Notes under the pieces: model-generated
Seen by the model: only the letters and a program-made list of their open reading frames with translations
What the model was told of the DNA's origin: nothing
Databases searched by the model: none
Translations under genes and position numbers: made by a program
Shown: piece after piece, positions 34,580-45,344 of the stretch
Layout: the number at the start of each line of letters is the position of its first letter
Numbering within the stretch: position 1 is the stretch's first letter
Source of the DNA: Streptomyces sp. NBC_01754
GTDB taxonomy: Bacteria; Actinomycetota; Actinomycetes; Streptomycetales; Streptomycetaceae
Assembly: GCF_035918015.1 (NCBI RefSeq)
Contig: NZ_CP109132.1
Span: 3,472,001 to 3,536,000, forward strand
DNA: 64,000 nt
Direction: 5' to 3'

Positions 34580-34601
34580 GCGTTCCCACGAAGAGGTGCA
34601 G

Positions 34602-34940
34602 ATGACAGCGGAAAGTCCGCTCGGCGGCAGGCTCGAAGACGACGACTACCCCGCCTACACGATGGGCAGGGCGGTCGAGATGCTCGGCACCACCGCCGGC
34701 TTCCTCCGCGCCCTCGGGGAAGCCCGCCTCATCACCCCGCTCCGCTCCGAAGGCGGCCACCGGCGGTACTCCCGGTACCAGTTGCGGATCGCGGCGCGCG
34801 CCCGGGAGCTCGTCGACCAGGGCACCCCGATCGAGGCCGCCTGCCGCATCATCATCCTGGAGGACCAGCTCGAGGAAGCCCAGCGCATCAACGCCGAATA
34901 CCGCCGGGCCGCGGGCGGGACGGACGTCGGCACCGGCTGA
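34602..34940 (+). CDS. MerR-like HTH regulator (short, HspR-type layout)
   Basis: 112 residues. Seen: YTMGRAVEMLGTTAGFLRALGEARLITPLRSEGGHRRYSRYQLRIAAR split over the HTH and wing, then a helix IEAACRIIILEDQLEEAQRINAEYRR for dimerisation. There is no effector domain and no metal-binding Cys. A number of Streptomyces chromosomes carry such a gene near helicase/cold-shock genes; its target here is unknown. Preceded by two large hairpins that may control its expression. Confidence 0.8.
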   Translation: MTAESPLGGRLEDDDYPAYTMGRAVEMLGTTAGFLRALGEARLITPLRSEGGHRRYSRYQLRIAARARELVDQGTPIEAACRIIILEDQLEEAQRINAEYRRAAGGTDVGTG

Positions 34941-35320
34941 GCCCGGCGTACGTACGGCGACGGCGCGGCTCCGGCCGCCACCGCCGTGGGCCGGGCGGGA
35001 CAACCGCCGAGGCGGCCTCACTCCCATCGCAGGACCCCGCGACTGCGCTACAGTCGTGGGGTCCTGTCGTCTCCGATAGAGGTGGACGTTGCGCATCTGA
35101 GGTCCGCGATCACCACGCGGTACGGCCCCCGCCGTCCCCTGTCACGCCGCCGCCGGCTTTCCCGGCCGCCCCGTGACCTCCGCGTGGATGCGACCTCGGT
35201 GCCCCAGCCGTCCCCGGCCTCCGGAGGACCTCGCACCCCCTTTTCCGTACATGGCCCGGTCGCCGCGTGGTGCTCGCATACGAAGCCCCTGTTCACACGC
35301 TTACGACTGCGAGGATCACC
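34941..35320 (+). other. Leader region of the ABC-F gene
   Basis: 380 bases without a clear gene. A possible -10 (TACAGT, about 35050) and, at 35079-35093, GAGG followed by a TTG-CGC-ATC-TGA mini-ORF suggest a transcript with a long leader. ABC-F resistance genes are often controlled by ribosome-mediated attenuation in such leaders; that is inference only. Confidence 0.35.
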
Positions 35321-36985
35321 ATGTCCCGGCCCCCTGCACCCGCTGCCTCCCTCACCTGCTCCGCGATGTCCTTCCGCCGGCCGGACGGCACCGAGGTCTT
35401 CGACGGGCTGTCCCTCACCGTCCCCCGCGGCCGCAACGGCCTCGTGGGAGCCAACGGCTCCGGCAAGTCCACCCTGCTACGGCTGCTGGCCGGCCGGCTG
35501 CGGCCCTCGGAGGGATCGGTGACCGTCACCGGCCACCTCGCCCACCTGCCGCAGAACCTCACCCTGGACACCGCGCTCCGCGTCGAGGACGCCCTCGGCA
35601 TCGCCGGACGGCGGGCCGCGCTGCGCGCCATCGAGTCCGGGGACGTCGCCGACGGGCACTTCGAGACGATCGGCGACGACTGGGACGTGGAGGAGCGGGC
35701 CCTGGCGACCCTGGGCTCCCTCGGCCTCGGCGACATCGGCCTGGACCGCACCGTCGGGGAGCTGTCAGGCGGGGAGACCGTGCTGCTGCGCCTGGCCGCG
35801 CTGCTGCTGGAACGCCCCGACGTCCTGCTGCTCGACGAGCCGACCAACAACCTCGACGTGTTCGCGCGCCGCCGGCTCTACGAAGCCGTCGACTCCTGGC
35901 GTTCCGGCATCCTCCTCGTGGTCAGCCACGACCGTGACCTGCTGGAACGCGTCGACCGTATCGCCGAGGCGCACTCCGGCTCGGTGAGCTGGTACGGCGG
36001 CGGCTACTCGGCGTACGAGGAGGCGCTGGCCACCCAGCAGGAGGCCGCCGGCCGGATGCTGCGGGCCGCCGAGTCCGACGTACGCCGGCAGAAGCGCGAG
36101 CTGGAGGAGGCGCAGACCAAGGTCGCCCGCCGGCAGCGGCACAACAAGAAGATGGACGCCCAGAACCGCGCCCCGAGAATCGTCGCGGGCGGTCACAAGC
36201 GGTCGTCCCAGGTGGCGGCGGGCAAGCTCAAGGGTCTGCACGAGGACCGCCTCCAGGAAGCCAGGGAGCGGCTCGACGAGGCGTCCGACGCGATCCGCGA
36301 CGACGCCGGAATCCGCGTGCGGATCCCCCACACCGCCGTCCCCGCGGGCCGTACCGTCCTCACCCTGGACGGGCTGCGGCCCCGCTTCGGTTCACTGCGT
36401 GAGGGGCACCTCCAGGTCCGGGGTCCCGAGCGCGTCGCGCTGATCGGCCGCAACGGCGCCGGCAAGACGACGCTCCTGCGGACCCTCGCGGGGGAGATCG
36501 AGCCGGCGGCGGGCGAGGCGAGGACCTTCGTGCCCCTGCGGTTCCTGCCGCAGCGTCTGGACGTGCTGGACGACGGGCTGAGCGTCGCGGCCAACGTCTC
36601 GCGCAGGGCACCCGGGGCCGGCGACAACCACGTCCGCGCCCAGCTCGCCCGCTTCCTGTTCAAGGGGGCGCGCGCCGAGCAGCTCGCGGGGACCCTCTCC
36701 GGCGGGGAGCGGTTCCGTGCGGCGCTCGCCGCGGTGATGCTCGCCGAACCGGCCCCTCAGCTGCTGATGCTGGACGAGCCGACCAACAACCTGGACCTGG
36801 CCTCCGTCCGGCAGCTGACGAGCGCCCTCGAATCGTACGAGGGCGCGCTCGTGATCGCCGGCCACGACCTGGCGTTCCTCGAATCGGTCGGCATCACCCG
36901 GTGGCTGTTCGTCGGGGAGGATCTCACCGAGTCCACCGCGCAGGAGGTGCGCGAGCTGCTCGAAGCGCCCACCGCGAGCGGCTGA
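35321..36985 (+). CDS. ABC-F family ribosome-protection-type ATPase
   Basis: 554 residues with two ABC domains and no membrane segment. Domain 1: LVGANGSGKSTLL, VGELSGGETVLLRLA, VLLLDEPTNNLD. A basic interdomain linker (VRRQKRELEEAQTKVARRQRHNKK) of the type that reaches the ribosomal P/E site. Domain 2: LIGRNGAGKTTLL, LSGGERFRAALAAV, LLMLDEPTNNLD. ABC-F proteins rescue or protect ribosomes, including from macrolide-, lincosamide- and pleuromutilin-like drugs; others act in translation generally. It follows a 380-base leader, common for drug-inducible members. Confidence 0.9.
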   Translation: MSRPPAPAASLTCSAMSFRRPDGTEVFDGLSLTVPRGRNGLVGANGSGKSTLLRLLAGRLRPSEGSVTVTGHLAHLPQNLTLDTALRVEDALGIAGRRAALRAIESGDVADGHFETIGDDWDVEERALATLGSLGLGDIGLDRTVGELSGGETVLLRLAALLLERPDVLLLDEPTNNLDVFARRRLYEAVDSWRSGILLVVSHDRDLLERVDRIAEAHSGSVSWYGGGYSAYEEALATQQEAAGRMLRAAESDVRRQKRELEEAQTKVARRQRHNKKMDAQNRAPRIVAGGHKRSSQVAAGKLKGLHEDRLQEARERLDEASDAIRDDAGIRVRIPHTAVPAGRTVLTLDGLRPRFGSLREGHLQVRGPERVALIGRNGAGKTTLLRTLAGEIEPAAGEARTFVPLRFLPQRLDVLDDGLSVAANVSRRAPGAGDNHVRAQLARFLFKGARAEQLAGTLSGGERFRAALAAVMLAEPAPQLLMLDEPTNNLDLASVRQLTSALESYEGALVIAGHDLAFLESVGITRWLFVGEDLTESTAQEVRELLEAPTASG

Positions 36986-37070
36986 GGCGAGACCGGGGTG
37001 TACTGGGAAGGAGACGGCGCGCGGTACCGCCGCCGCTCCCGACACCCCCCATCGGCTACGGGATCCGCCC

Positions 37071-37757
37071 ATGCACTCATGTCACGGACCGGACAACCTC
37101 CCCCGCGCGTTCGCCGGCGCGGCCGTCCTCCTGCTGGCCGCGGCCGGTCCGGCGGTCGCGGCCGGACCGGGGCCACCCGCCGCGGCCGGCGCCACGGTGG
37201 CCGCCGCACCGTCGTCCCCGGCCCCGGCCGACCGCACCGATCCGCGCACCGCGACCGCGACCCTGGACATCCCGGCGATCGGTGTCCGCGATCTGCGCGT
37301 CGTGCCGTACGAGGGGACGACCGACGACCGCCCGGGCACCCGTGTCCAGGACCGGGGCGTGGCCGCGAGCCCGTACGGCGGGCGGGGCGGTGCCGGGCCC
37401 GGCGAGAAGGGCAACTACCTGGTGACCGCCCACCGGATCAAGGCCGGCGGGCCCCTGCGCGACCTCCCCTCGCTCGACGAGGGTGACTCCGTCTTCGTCA
37501 CGGCGGACGGCACGGTCCACGAGTACCGGATCACCGAGACCCGGAAGACGTCCTTCCGCTCCGAGCGGTCCCTCGCCGAGCAGCGGGCCGACGTGCCGGG
37601 CTCCCCCGGCGAGAAGCCGAAGCGGCCGATGATCACGATCTCGACCTGCGCGACGCCGGAGGACGACGCGGCCGGGAACCACTGGCGCGACGGCAACGAC
37701 AACCCGGAGCACCGCATCGACAAGATCGGCGTGCTGGTGGGTTCCGAGCCCTCCTGA
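37071..37757 (+). CDS. Sortase-family protein
   Basis: 228 residues. An N-terminal hydrophobic segment (FAGAAVLLLAAAGPAVAAG) is followed by a Pro/Ala-rich spacer and a sortase domain: TATLDIPAIGVRDLRVVPY, catalytic His in NYLVTAHRIKAGGPLRDLPSLDEGDSV (split across that strand and loop), catalytic Cys in ITISTCATPEDDA, and an Arg in PEHRIDKIGVL. It anchors or processes surface proteins. The actinobacterial class (E or F) cannot be fixed. No sorting-signal substrate gene is adjacent. Start ATG 37071 lacks a strong ribosome site. Confidence 0.78.
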   Translation: MHSCHGPDNLPRAFAGAAVLLLAAAGPAVAAGPGPPAAAGATVAAAPSSPAPADRTDPRTATATLDIPAIGVRDLRVVPYEGTTDDRPGTRVQDRGVAASPYGGRGGAGPGEKGNYLVTAHRIKAGGPLRDLPSLDEGDSVFVTADGTVHEYRITETRKTSFRSERSLAEQRADVPGSPGEKPKRPMITISTCATPEDDAAGNHWRDGNDNPEHRIDKIGVLVGSEPS

Positions 37758-37781
37758 CCACCCACGCGCGCCGGGACGCGC

Positions 37782-40205
37782 TCAGCCGCCGTCCGGCAGG
37801 TCCAGCCACCGGGAGGTCCCCGGTTCGATGACGTACGTCCGGCCGTCCAGCCTGACGCGGACCCCCGGACGGCCGGAGTCCGGTACGGCGATCCTGAGCT
37901 GCTCGGCCCGCAGCCGCAGGTCGACGTCCCAGTGGCGCCGGAAGCGCAGGCGCACCCGGAACTTCGACAGCTGCGGCAGGGAGGCGGGGCTCAGCCACAG
38001 CGCGTCGTCCCGGGTGTCCAGTCCGGTCAGCCCGCGCTGGACGAGGTCGAGGGTGCCGGCCATCGCCCCCAGGTGGATGCCCTCCTCCGTCGTGCCGCCC
38101 TGGACGTCCGCCACGTCGCCGGTCAGCGCCTCCTCCGCGTACGCCCAGGCGTCGTCGCGGTTCACCCGGGCCAGCACCCAGGCGTGGACGAGGGAGCTGA
38201 GGGTGGAGCCGTGGCTCGTGCGTGCCGCGTAGTAGTCGACCGTGGCGTGCCAGGTGGCGTCGTCCAACTCGTGGCCCAGGCGCCGGAAGAGGGCCGCGAG
38301 CTCCCGGGGCGAGAAGAGGTAGCCGAGCATCAGCACGTCGGCCTGCTTGGACGCCTGGTAGCGGTTGACGGTATCGCCCTCGGCCTCCAGGATCCGGTCC
38401 AGCCGCCGGATGTTCCCGTACCGGGCCCGGTAGCCGTCCCAGTCCAGCTCGGCCAGTTCTCCGTAGCCCGCGAACTGGCTGATGACGCCCCGGTGCCAGG
38501 GGACGTGCAGCCGGTGGGCGATGTCGTCCCACCGGGACAGCTCGCCGGGGTCCATCCGGATCTGCTCGAACAGCTGACCGCGCCGGCTGCTGGGCAGGTC
38601 GCGGCAGAGCTCCCCCGCCCGCGCCAGCACCCAGGCCGCCGTCACGTTGGTGTACGTGTTGTCGTCGAGGCCAGGCGTCTCGGCGTCCGGATAGGCGTCG
38701 TGGTACTCGTCGGGGCCGAGTACCCCGCGGATCCGGTATCGGCCCAGCGACTCGTCCCACTCGGCGGCGTCCGCCCAGAAACGGGCGACCTGGAGCAGGG
38801 TCTCCGCGCCGTTGCCGTACAGGTAGTCGGTGTCGCCGGTGGCCTGGCCGTACTGCCACACGTTGTACGCGACGGCCGAGCCGACATGGTGCTGGAGGTG
38901 GGAGTGGTCCGGCAGCCAGCGCCCCGAGCGCGGGTTGAGGTGGACCTCCTGGGTCTCCTCCCCTCCTTCGGCGGCGCTCTGCCACGGGAACATCGCCCCC
39001 GCCCGGCCCGCCGCCCGCGCCGCCCGGCAGGCCGCGGGCAGCCGGCGGTGCCGGTAGTCGAGCAACGCCCTCGACACCTCGGGGAGATGGAGGTTCAGGA
39101 AGGGCAGGACGAACAGCTCGTCCCAGAACACGTGTCCCCGGTACGCCTCACCGTGCAGGCCCCGGGCCGGCACCCCGACGTCGAGTTCCGCCGTGTGCGG
39201 GGAGAGCGTCTGGAGCACGTGGAACAGGTGCAGCCGCAGGATGCGTCCCGGCTCGCCCGGCACCTCCAGCCGGGCCTGCTGCCACAGATCGGACCAGGCC
39301 CGGTGGTGGGAGGCCAGCAGCCCCGCGTACGCCGGTGCGCGGCTCACCCCCTGGACCGCGGCCCGCAGCGGGCTGCCGATGGCCGGGTCGCGGGAGGTGT
39401 ACAGCGCGACGGTCTTGTCGACGACGGCCGGGGAGGCGGGGCCCAGCGGGAGCAGCAGGTTCTGCTGGACCGCCCTGGGCTGCTGTTCGGGTTCCGCCCG
39501 GTACTCCGTGTGGTCGGTCTCCGGCGGGCAGACGGCGACGGTGCGGGCGGCCAGCGCGATGCCGATGTCCGACTCCACGGTGCCGCACCGCAGCCACACG
39601 ACGGAGCCGTGCTCCGTGCCGGTCTCCCATCCGGTCAGGTGACGGTCGGCCAGCTCCCGGTAGCGGGCGACGCCCTGGTTGCGTACGTCGCCGTCGATGC
39701 CGGACACCACCTCCAGCTCACCCTCCCAGCCCTCGGCGGTGAACACCGTGTGCAGCGCGGCGAGATGGGGATCGCCCATGTGCACCAGGCGGTCCTGCTC
39801 CACGGTGAGCCGCCGGCCGGACTCGTCCTGGTAGACGGAGCGGCGGCTCAGGGTGCCGCCGCGCAGGTCGAGCCGCTGCCGGTGCGCGACGAGGTACGGG
39901 TGGTCGGGGTGCAGCCAGGGGCCGGGCGGGGCGTCCGCGGGCCGGAGGCGGTAGCGCAGCGGCAGCCAGTTCGGCAGGTTGACCATGTCCTCGTTCGTGA
40001 CGTCCCGGCCCTGGACGTCGGAGGTCAGCCGGTTGTAGCAGCCCGCCACATAGGTGCCCGGGTAGTGGTTCTCGGCCGCGTGCGTCTCGGGTGCGGCGCC
40101 CCGGGTCGCGAAGTAGCCGTTGCCCAGTGTGCAGAGCGCCTCACGGAGGCGTTCCCTCTGCGGGTCGTACCCCTCGTACGTCCAGGTCCACGCCGGCTGT
40201 GTCAT
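37782..40205 (-). CDS. GH65 family glycoside phosphorylase/hydrolase
   Basis: 807 residues, full GH65 length. Seen: WTYEGYDPQRERLREALCTLGNGY at the start, the catalytic acid Glu500 in GVLGPDEYHDAYPD, and phosphate-site regions SHGSTLSSLVHA and GGTTEEGIHLGAMAG. The family phosphorolyses alpha-linked disaccharides (maltose, trehalose, kojibiose) to beta-glucose-1-phosphate. Its ATG overlaps the stop of the HAD gene by one base (TGATG); a beta-phosphoglucomutase-like partner is exactly what a phosphorylase needs, so phosphorolysis is favoured over hydrolysis. Linkage specificity cannot be read. Confidence 0.93.
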   Translation of the reverse strand: MTQPAWTWTYEGYDPQRERLREALCTLGNGYFATRGAAPETHAAENHYPGTYVAGCYNRLTSDVQGRDVTNEDMVNLPNWLPLRYRLRPADAPPGPWLHPDHPYLVAHRQRLDLRGGTLSRRSVYQDESGRRLTVEQDRLVHMGDPHLAALHTVFTAEGWEGELEVVSGIDGDVRNQGVARYRELADRHLTGWETGTEHGSVVWLRCGTVESDIGIALAARTVAVCPPETDHTEYRAEPEQQPRAVQQNLLLPLGPASPAVVDKTVALYTSRDPAIGSPLRAAVQGVSRAPAYAGLLASHHRAWSDLWQQARLEVPGEPGRILRLHLFHVLQTLSPHTAELDVGVPARGLHGEAYRGHVFWDELFVLPFLNLHLPEVSRALLDYRHRRLPAACRAARAAGRAGAMFPWQSAAEGGEETQEVHLNPRSGRWLPDHSHLQHHVGSAVAYNVWQYGQATGDTDYLYGNGAETLLQVARFWADAAEWDESLGRYRIRGVLGPDEYHDAYPDAETPGLDDNTYTNVTAAWVLARAGELCRDLPSSRRGQLFEQIRMDPGELSRWDDIAHRLHVPWHRGVISQFAGYGELAELDWDGYRARYGNIRRLDRILEAEGDTVNRYQASKQADVLMLGYLFSPRELAALFRRLGHELDDATWHATVDYYAARTSHGSTLSSLVHAWVLARVNRDDAWAYAEEALTGDVADVQGGTTEEGIHLGAMAGTLDLVQRGLTGLDTRDDALWLSPASLPQLSKFRVRLRFRRHWDVDLRLRAEQLRIAVPDSGRPGVRVRLDGRTYVIEPGTSRWLDLPDGG

Positions 40206-40966
40206 CAGTCGTCCTCCCCGCCGGGCAGCAGTTCCCCGGGATCGCCCACGACGACGTCCGCGCCGTGCCGGCGCAGGTCGTCGGCGCTGCCGCCGCCCTG
40301 GGTCCGGTCCACTCCCACCACCAGTGCGAAACCGCCCCGCCGTCCGGCCTCCACACCGGCGAGCGCGTCCTCCACGACCGCGGTGTCCCCGGGCGGTGTG
40401 CCCAGGCGCCGGGCCGCCTCGGTGAACAGGGCGGGGTCCGGTTTTCCCGGCAGGCCCAGCCGGTGGGACTCGTTCCCGTCGACCACGGCGTCGAACAGGT
40501 CCAGCAGGTCCGCACGGGAGAGGAGTTCGGTCGCGTGCCGGGAGGCGGAGGCCGCCGCACGGGGCACCCCCTCGTCGCGCAGCACGTGCAGGAGGCGGAC
40601 CGTGCCCGGCCATACGGCGACCGGACGGGTGTGCAGGATCCGGGTGAACTCCTCGTCCTTGCGCGCGGTGACCGCGTGGACCGTCCCTGTGCCCGGCACG
40701 TCGTCCGGGCCGCCCTCGGGGAGGTCGATCCCCCGGGACGTGAGAAACGCCTCGGCTCCGTCCTGCCGTGACCGTCCGTCCACGTGCCGCCGGTAGTCGT
40801 CGGCGTCGAAGGGGCGCTGTCCCGCGTAGGTCTCCAGGCAGGCGTCGAACGCCAGCTTCCAGGCTTCCGCGTGCATCGGGGCGGAATCGGTGATCACTCC
40901 GTCGGTGTCGAAGACGACGGCGCGAACGGATCGCAGACCCGCGGCCGGTGACCATGCCGCTGTCAT
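40205..40966 (-). CDS. HAD-family beta-phosphoglucomutase-like protein
   Basis: 253 residues. HAD motif I VVFDTDGVITDS (nucleophile and acid Asp), cap domain, motif II SASRH, the Lys in GLPGKPDPALF and motif IV VVEDALAGVEAG. With the GH65 gene it would convert beta-glucose-1-phosphate to glucose-6-phosphate. Start ATG 40966 (MTAAWSPAAG), where homology begins; a GTG-type extension to 41002 is possible. Coupled to GH65 by TGATG. Confidence 0.9.
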   Translation of the reverse strand: MTAAWSPAAGLRSVRAVVFDTDGVITDSAPMHAEAWKLAFDACLETYAGQRPFDADDYRRHVDGRSRQDGAEAFLTSRGIDLPEGGPDDVPGTGTVHAVTARKDEEFTRILHTRPVAVWPGTVRLLHVLRDEGVPRAAASASRHATELLSRADLLDLFDAVVDGNESHRLGLPGKPDPALFTEAARRLGTPPGDTAVVEDALAGVEAGRRGGFALVVGVDRTQGGGSADDLRRHGADVVVGDPGELLPGGEDD

Positions 40967-41086
40967 GACCGGACGGTCCCTTCGTCGTCGTGGGGGCCTC
41001 ATCGCGTCGTACCGGGCCCTCAGAATCTCCGCGCGGCCCTCACCCGGCTCACCGGCCCGCCGGGCACGGGTTCCTGTCCCACCAGG

Positions 41087-42782
<1,696 letters not shown>

Positions 42783-42885
42783 AGGCCCACTCTGAGCACC
42801 GACCAGCCGTTTCGCAGGCGCCGACACCCCGATCGGGTGAACGGGCACCTCGGGCCCGGCCCCGCCGGGCCCGGACACCGCGCGG

Positions 42886-43530
42886 TCAGGAGAGGGCGTC
42901 CGCCCGGCTCTCCTCGATGATGCGCTCGGGGCGGTGCGGGGAGGTGTCCAGCCGGGCCAGCACACCCGGTACGGCGCTGTTGGGCAGGATCATCTCCAGG
43001 AGGGCGGAGATCTCCGCGACCAGGCCCGGGGACTCGGGCATGGACTCCGCCACCAGCTGGACACCCGTCCACGCCCCGACGAAGAGCCGCGAGGTGGCCA
43101 CGGGGTCGACGTGCGGCAGCAGCTCCCCGCGTTCCTTGGCCTCGACGAGGATCTCGGTGCCGAGCGTGATCCAGTCGGGCCACCGGGTGCCGAACAGTCC
43201 ACGCGCCCGCGGGTCGATGGACAGCCGGATGGACGCGCTGAGCATGGGCTCGCGGGGCAGCCGGTAGGCGAGCAGAAGCGCTATGTCGACCCATTCCTGC
43301 AGCTTGAGCGCCTGCGGCAGGACCCCGTCCGAGGTCACCGCCTCTTCCAGGACACCGCGCGCCAGCTCTTCCTTGGACGTGAAGTGGAAGTACAGCGCTC
43401 CCCTGGTCAGACCGGCCCGCTCCAGGATGGCGGAGATCGTGGCGGCGTCGTAACCGTGCTCGTCGAAGACCTCGGCAGCGGCTTCCAGGAAGATTCGACG
43501 CGTGCGGATCGCCCGTTGCTGTCTTGCCAA
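42886..43530 (-). CDS. Gamma-butyrolactone receptor-like TetR regulator (ScbR/ArpA family)
   Basis: 214 residues. HTH: RRIFLEAAAEVFDEHGYDAATISAILERAG split over helices 1-3, then LTRGALYFHFTSKEELARGV, the signature wording of ArpA/ScbR receptors; the ligand domain holds LSASIRLSIDPRARGLFG and GAWTGVQLVAESM. The start is a TTG at 43530 backed by GAGGAG at optimal spacing. It is divergent from an AfsA homologue with a perfect ARE-like palindrome between them, the classic layout of a butyrolactone autoregulatory switch. Confidence 0.92.
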   Translation of the reverse strand: MARQQRAIRTRRIFLEAAAEVFDEHGYDAATISAILERAGLTRGALYFHFTSKEELARGVLEEAVTSDGVLPQALKLQEWVDIALLLAYRLPREPMLSASIRLSIDPRARGLFGTRWPDWITLGTEILVEAKERGELLPHVDPVATSRLFVGAWTGVQLVAESMPESPGLVAEISALLEMILPNSAVPGVLARLDTSPHRPERIIEESRADALS

Positions 43531-43571
43531 CTCGCGCTCCTCGTGACCTCGACCTGACGCTTCTTCAAAAA

Positions 43572-43589
43572 ATACCGGTGGACCGGTAT
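43572..43589. promoter_or_regulatory. ARE-like operator between scbR-like and afsA-like genes
   Basis: ATACCGG and CCGGTAT are perfectly inverted around TGGA. The site lies in the 90-base divergent intergenic region and resembles autoregulatory elements bound by butyrolactone receptors. Confidence 0.82.
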
Positions 43590-43620
43590 CCTAACAGCGA
43601 CACGTCTACCACTTTGCGCC

Positions 43621-44550
43621 ATGTCCGGGGGGACCGTGCCCGACGTACCTGTTTTCCCGCCTGCCCCGGCCGCCGACCTCGAGGGTGTTCACGCGGTCCC
43701 GAAGGCATACCTCCACCTCAGGCGCGACGCATCGGTTTTCGTCACCGGGTGGCGTCGACTGAAAGATGGCGAATTCTCGCTCACCGTCCGCTGGCCGACG
43801 CCGGACGAAGGGAGTCCGTACGATCCGCGTGTCCTCACCCAGACCATCCGCCAGAGCGGCCTGGTCGTGGCCCACGCAGCGTACGGCGTCCCCCTGTCCC
43901 ATCAAACCCTGCTCCATCACTTCGACTTCACCGTGATCCCCGGCTTCCGCCCCGGCCCGGCCGAACGCCGGTGCCTCACCGTGGAGATCACCGTGTCGGG
44001 CGCCAGGAAGCCGGGGCGGACGGTCAGCTCGCTGGGCATGGACGTCCGTCTCCTCCAGGGCACCACGCTGGTGGCCAGGGCGGACTCCGAGTTCGGTTGG
44101 ATATCGCCGCGCGCCTACGCCCGGGTGCGGGGCGACCGGATCGGGGCCGAGTGGAACGACTGGCCCCTCCTGCCCCCGGTCGCGCCCCGTACCGTGGCCA
44201 GGGCCACCGGCACCGACGTGGTCCTGGCACCCGGTGAGGGGCCCCGCCACTGGCAGTTGCGCCATGACGCGGACAACACCCTGCTGTACGACCACCCGGT
44301 CGACCACGTCCCCGGGCTCGTGCTCATGGAGGCGGCCTACCAGGCCGCGCACGCCACCGTGCATCCGCTGCCCTTCGAGGCCACCACCGTCGCCGCCCGC
44401 TTCGAGCGGTACGTCGAGTTCGACCGCCCCTGCTGGATCGAGGCCGAGCCGGCGCACGCCACCGGGCCCGGGCAGGCCTCGGTGGCGGTCACCGGCGTGC
44501 AGGACGGCCTCCCGGTCTTCCGGGGCCGGATGAGCGGCCCCTGCGGCTGA
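43621..44550 (+). CDS. AfsA-family gamma-butyrolactone biosynthesis protein
   Basis: 309 residues, usual AfsA/ScbA length. Two hotdog repeats: first with HAVPKAYLHLRRDASVFVTGW and GVPLSHQTLLHHFDFTV, second with DHPVDHVPGLVLMEAAYQAAH and FERYVEFDRPCWIEAEP. AfsA condenses a beta-ketoacyl-ACP chain with DHAP to start butyrolactone signal synthesis. Divergent from the receptor gene and almost touching (20 bases) a convergent SDR gene that may do the later ketone reduction. Confidence 0.93.
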   Translation: MSGGTVPDVPVFPPAPAADLEGVHAVPKAYLHLRRDASVFVTGWRRLKDGEFSLTVRWPTPDEGSPYDPRVLTQTIRQSGLVVAHAAYGVPLSHQTLLHHFDFTVIPGFRPGPAERRCLTVEITVSGARKPGRTVSSLGMDVRLLQGTTLVARADSEFGWISPRAYARVRGDRIGAEWNDWPLLPPVAPRTVARATGTDVVLAPGEGPRHWQLRHDADNTLLYDHPVDHVPGLVLMEAAYQAAHATVHPLPFEATTVAARFERYVEFDRPCWIEAEPAHATGPGQASVAVTGVQDGLPVFRGRMSGPCG

Positions 44551-44570
44551 CGGGACGGCCGGGTCCCCGC

Positions 44571-45332
44571 TCACTGGTTGATGAAGCCGCCGTCCACCGG
44601 CAGGACCGTCCCCGTGAGGAACGGGCAGCGGTCGCTGAGCAGCCATGCCGCCGCGGCGGCGATCTCCTCGGGCTCGGCGGTACGGCCTTGCGGCGTACGG
44701 CTGTTGACCATCTCCTCCAGACCGGGGTTCCGGCCGAACCAGTCGGCGGTGATCTCGCTGCGGGTGGTGCCCGGAGCGACGGAGTTGACCCGGATGCCCT
44801 GCCCGGCGTACTCGTCGGCGGCGGCTCTGGTGAGACCGACCACCGCGTGCTTGGCGGCTATGTAGGCCGAGGCGGCCGGAATGGCCACCAGCCCGCCCAC
44901 ACTGCTGTTGTTCACGACGGAACCGCCGCCACCCGCCAGCATGGCCGCGATCTCCGGGCGGATGCAGTTCCAGACCCCGCGCACATTGGTGTCCATGACG
45001 GCGTCGTAGACCTCGTCGGTCATGAGGTGCAGCGGGGTCCGGTCGCCCCCGAGCCCCGCGTTGTTGAACGCCCCGTCCAGGCGGCCGTACGTGCTGACCG
45101 TGAAGTCCACCGCGCGGACGGCGTCCTCGGCCACGGTGACGTCACAGACGACGTACGCGGCTTCGGCACCCTTGTCCTTCAACTCGCCGACCAGTTCGGC
45201 CAGTCGGTCCTCCCTTCGCGCGGCCAGGACCACCCGTGCGCCCTCCCGGGCGAACACGCGTGCCGCCGCCGCGCCGATACCACTGCTCGCCCCGGTGATG
45301 AGGACGACTTTGCCGTTGAGGAGATCACTCAT
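44571..45332 (-). CDS. SDR reductase in the butyrolactone locus
   Basis: 253 residues, classical SDR: VVLITGASSGIGAAAARVFA, FNNAGLGGD, catalytic Ser in VVNNSSVGG and Tyr/Lys in SAYIAAKHAV, with ending GTVLPVDGGFINQ. It follows the second receptor-like TetR by 12 bases in the same operon. SDR enzymes next to AfsA (for example ScbB- or BarS-type) reduce the keto group of the butyrolactone precursor; that role is inferred from location. Confidence 0.88.
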   Translation of the reverse strand: MSDLLNGKVVLITGASSGIGAAAARVFAREGARVVLAARREDRLAELVGELKDKGAEAAYVVCDVTVAEDAVRAVDFTVSTYGRLDGAFNNAGLGGDRTPLHLMTDEVYDAVMDTNVRGVWNCIRPEIAAMLAGGGGSVVNNSSVGGLVAIPAASAYIAAKHAVVGLTRAAADEYAGQGIRVNSVAPGTTRSEITADWFGRNPGLEEMVNSRTPQGRTAEPEEIAAAAAWLLSDRCPFLTGTVLPVDGGFINQ

Positions 45333-45344
45333 GGGCGCAGTCTG

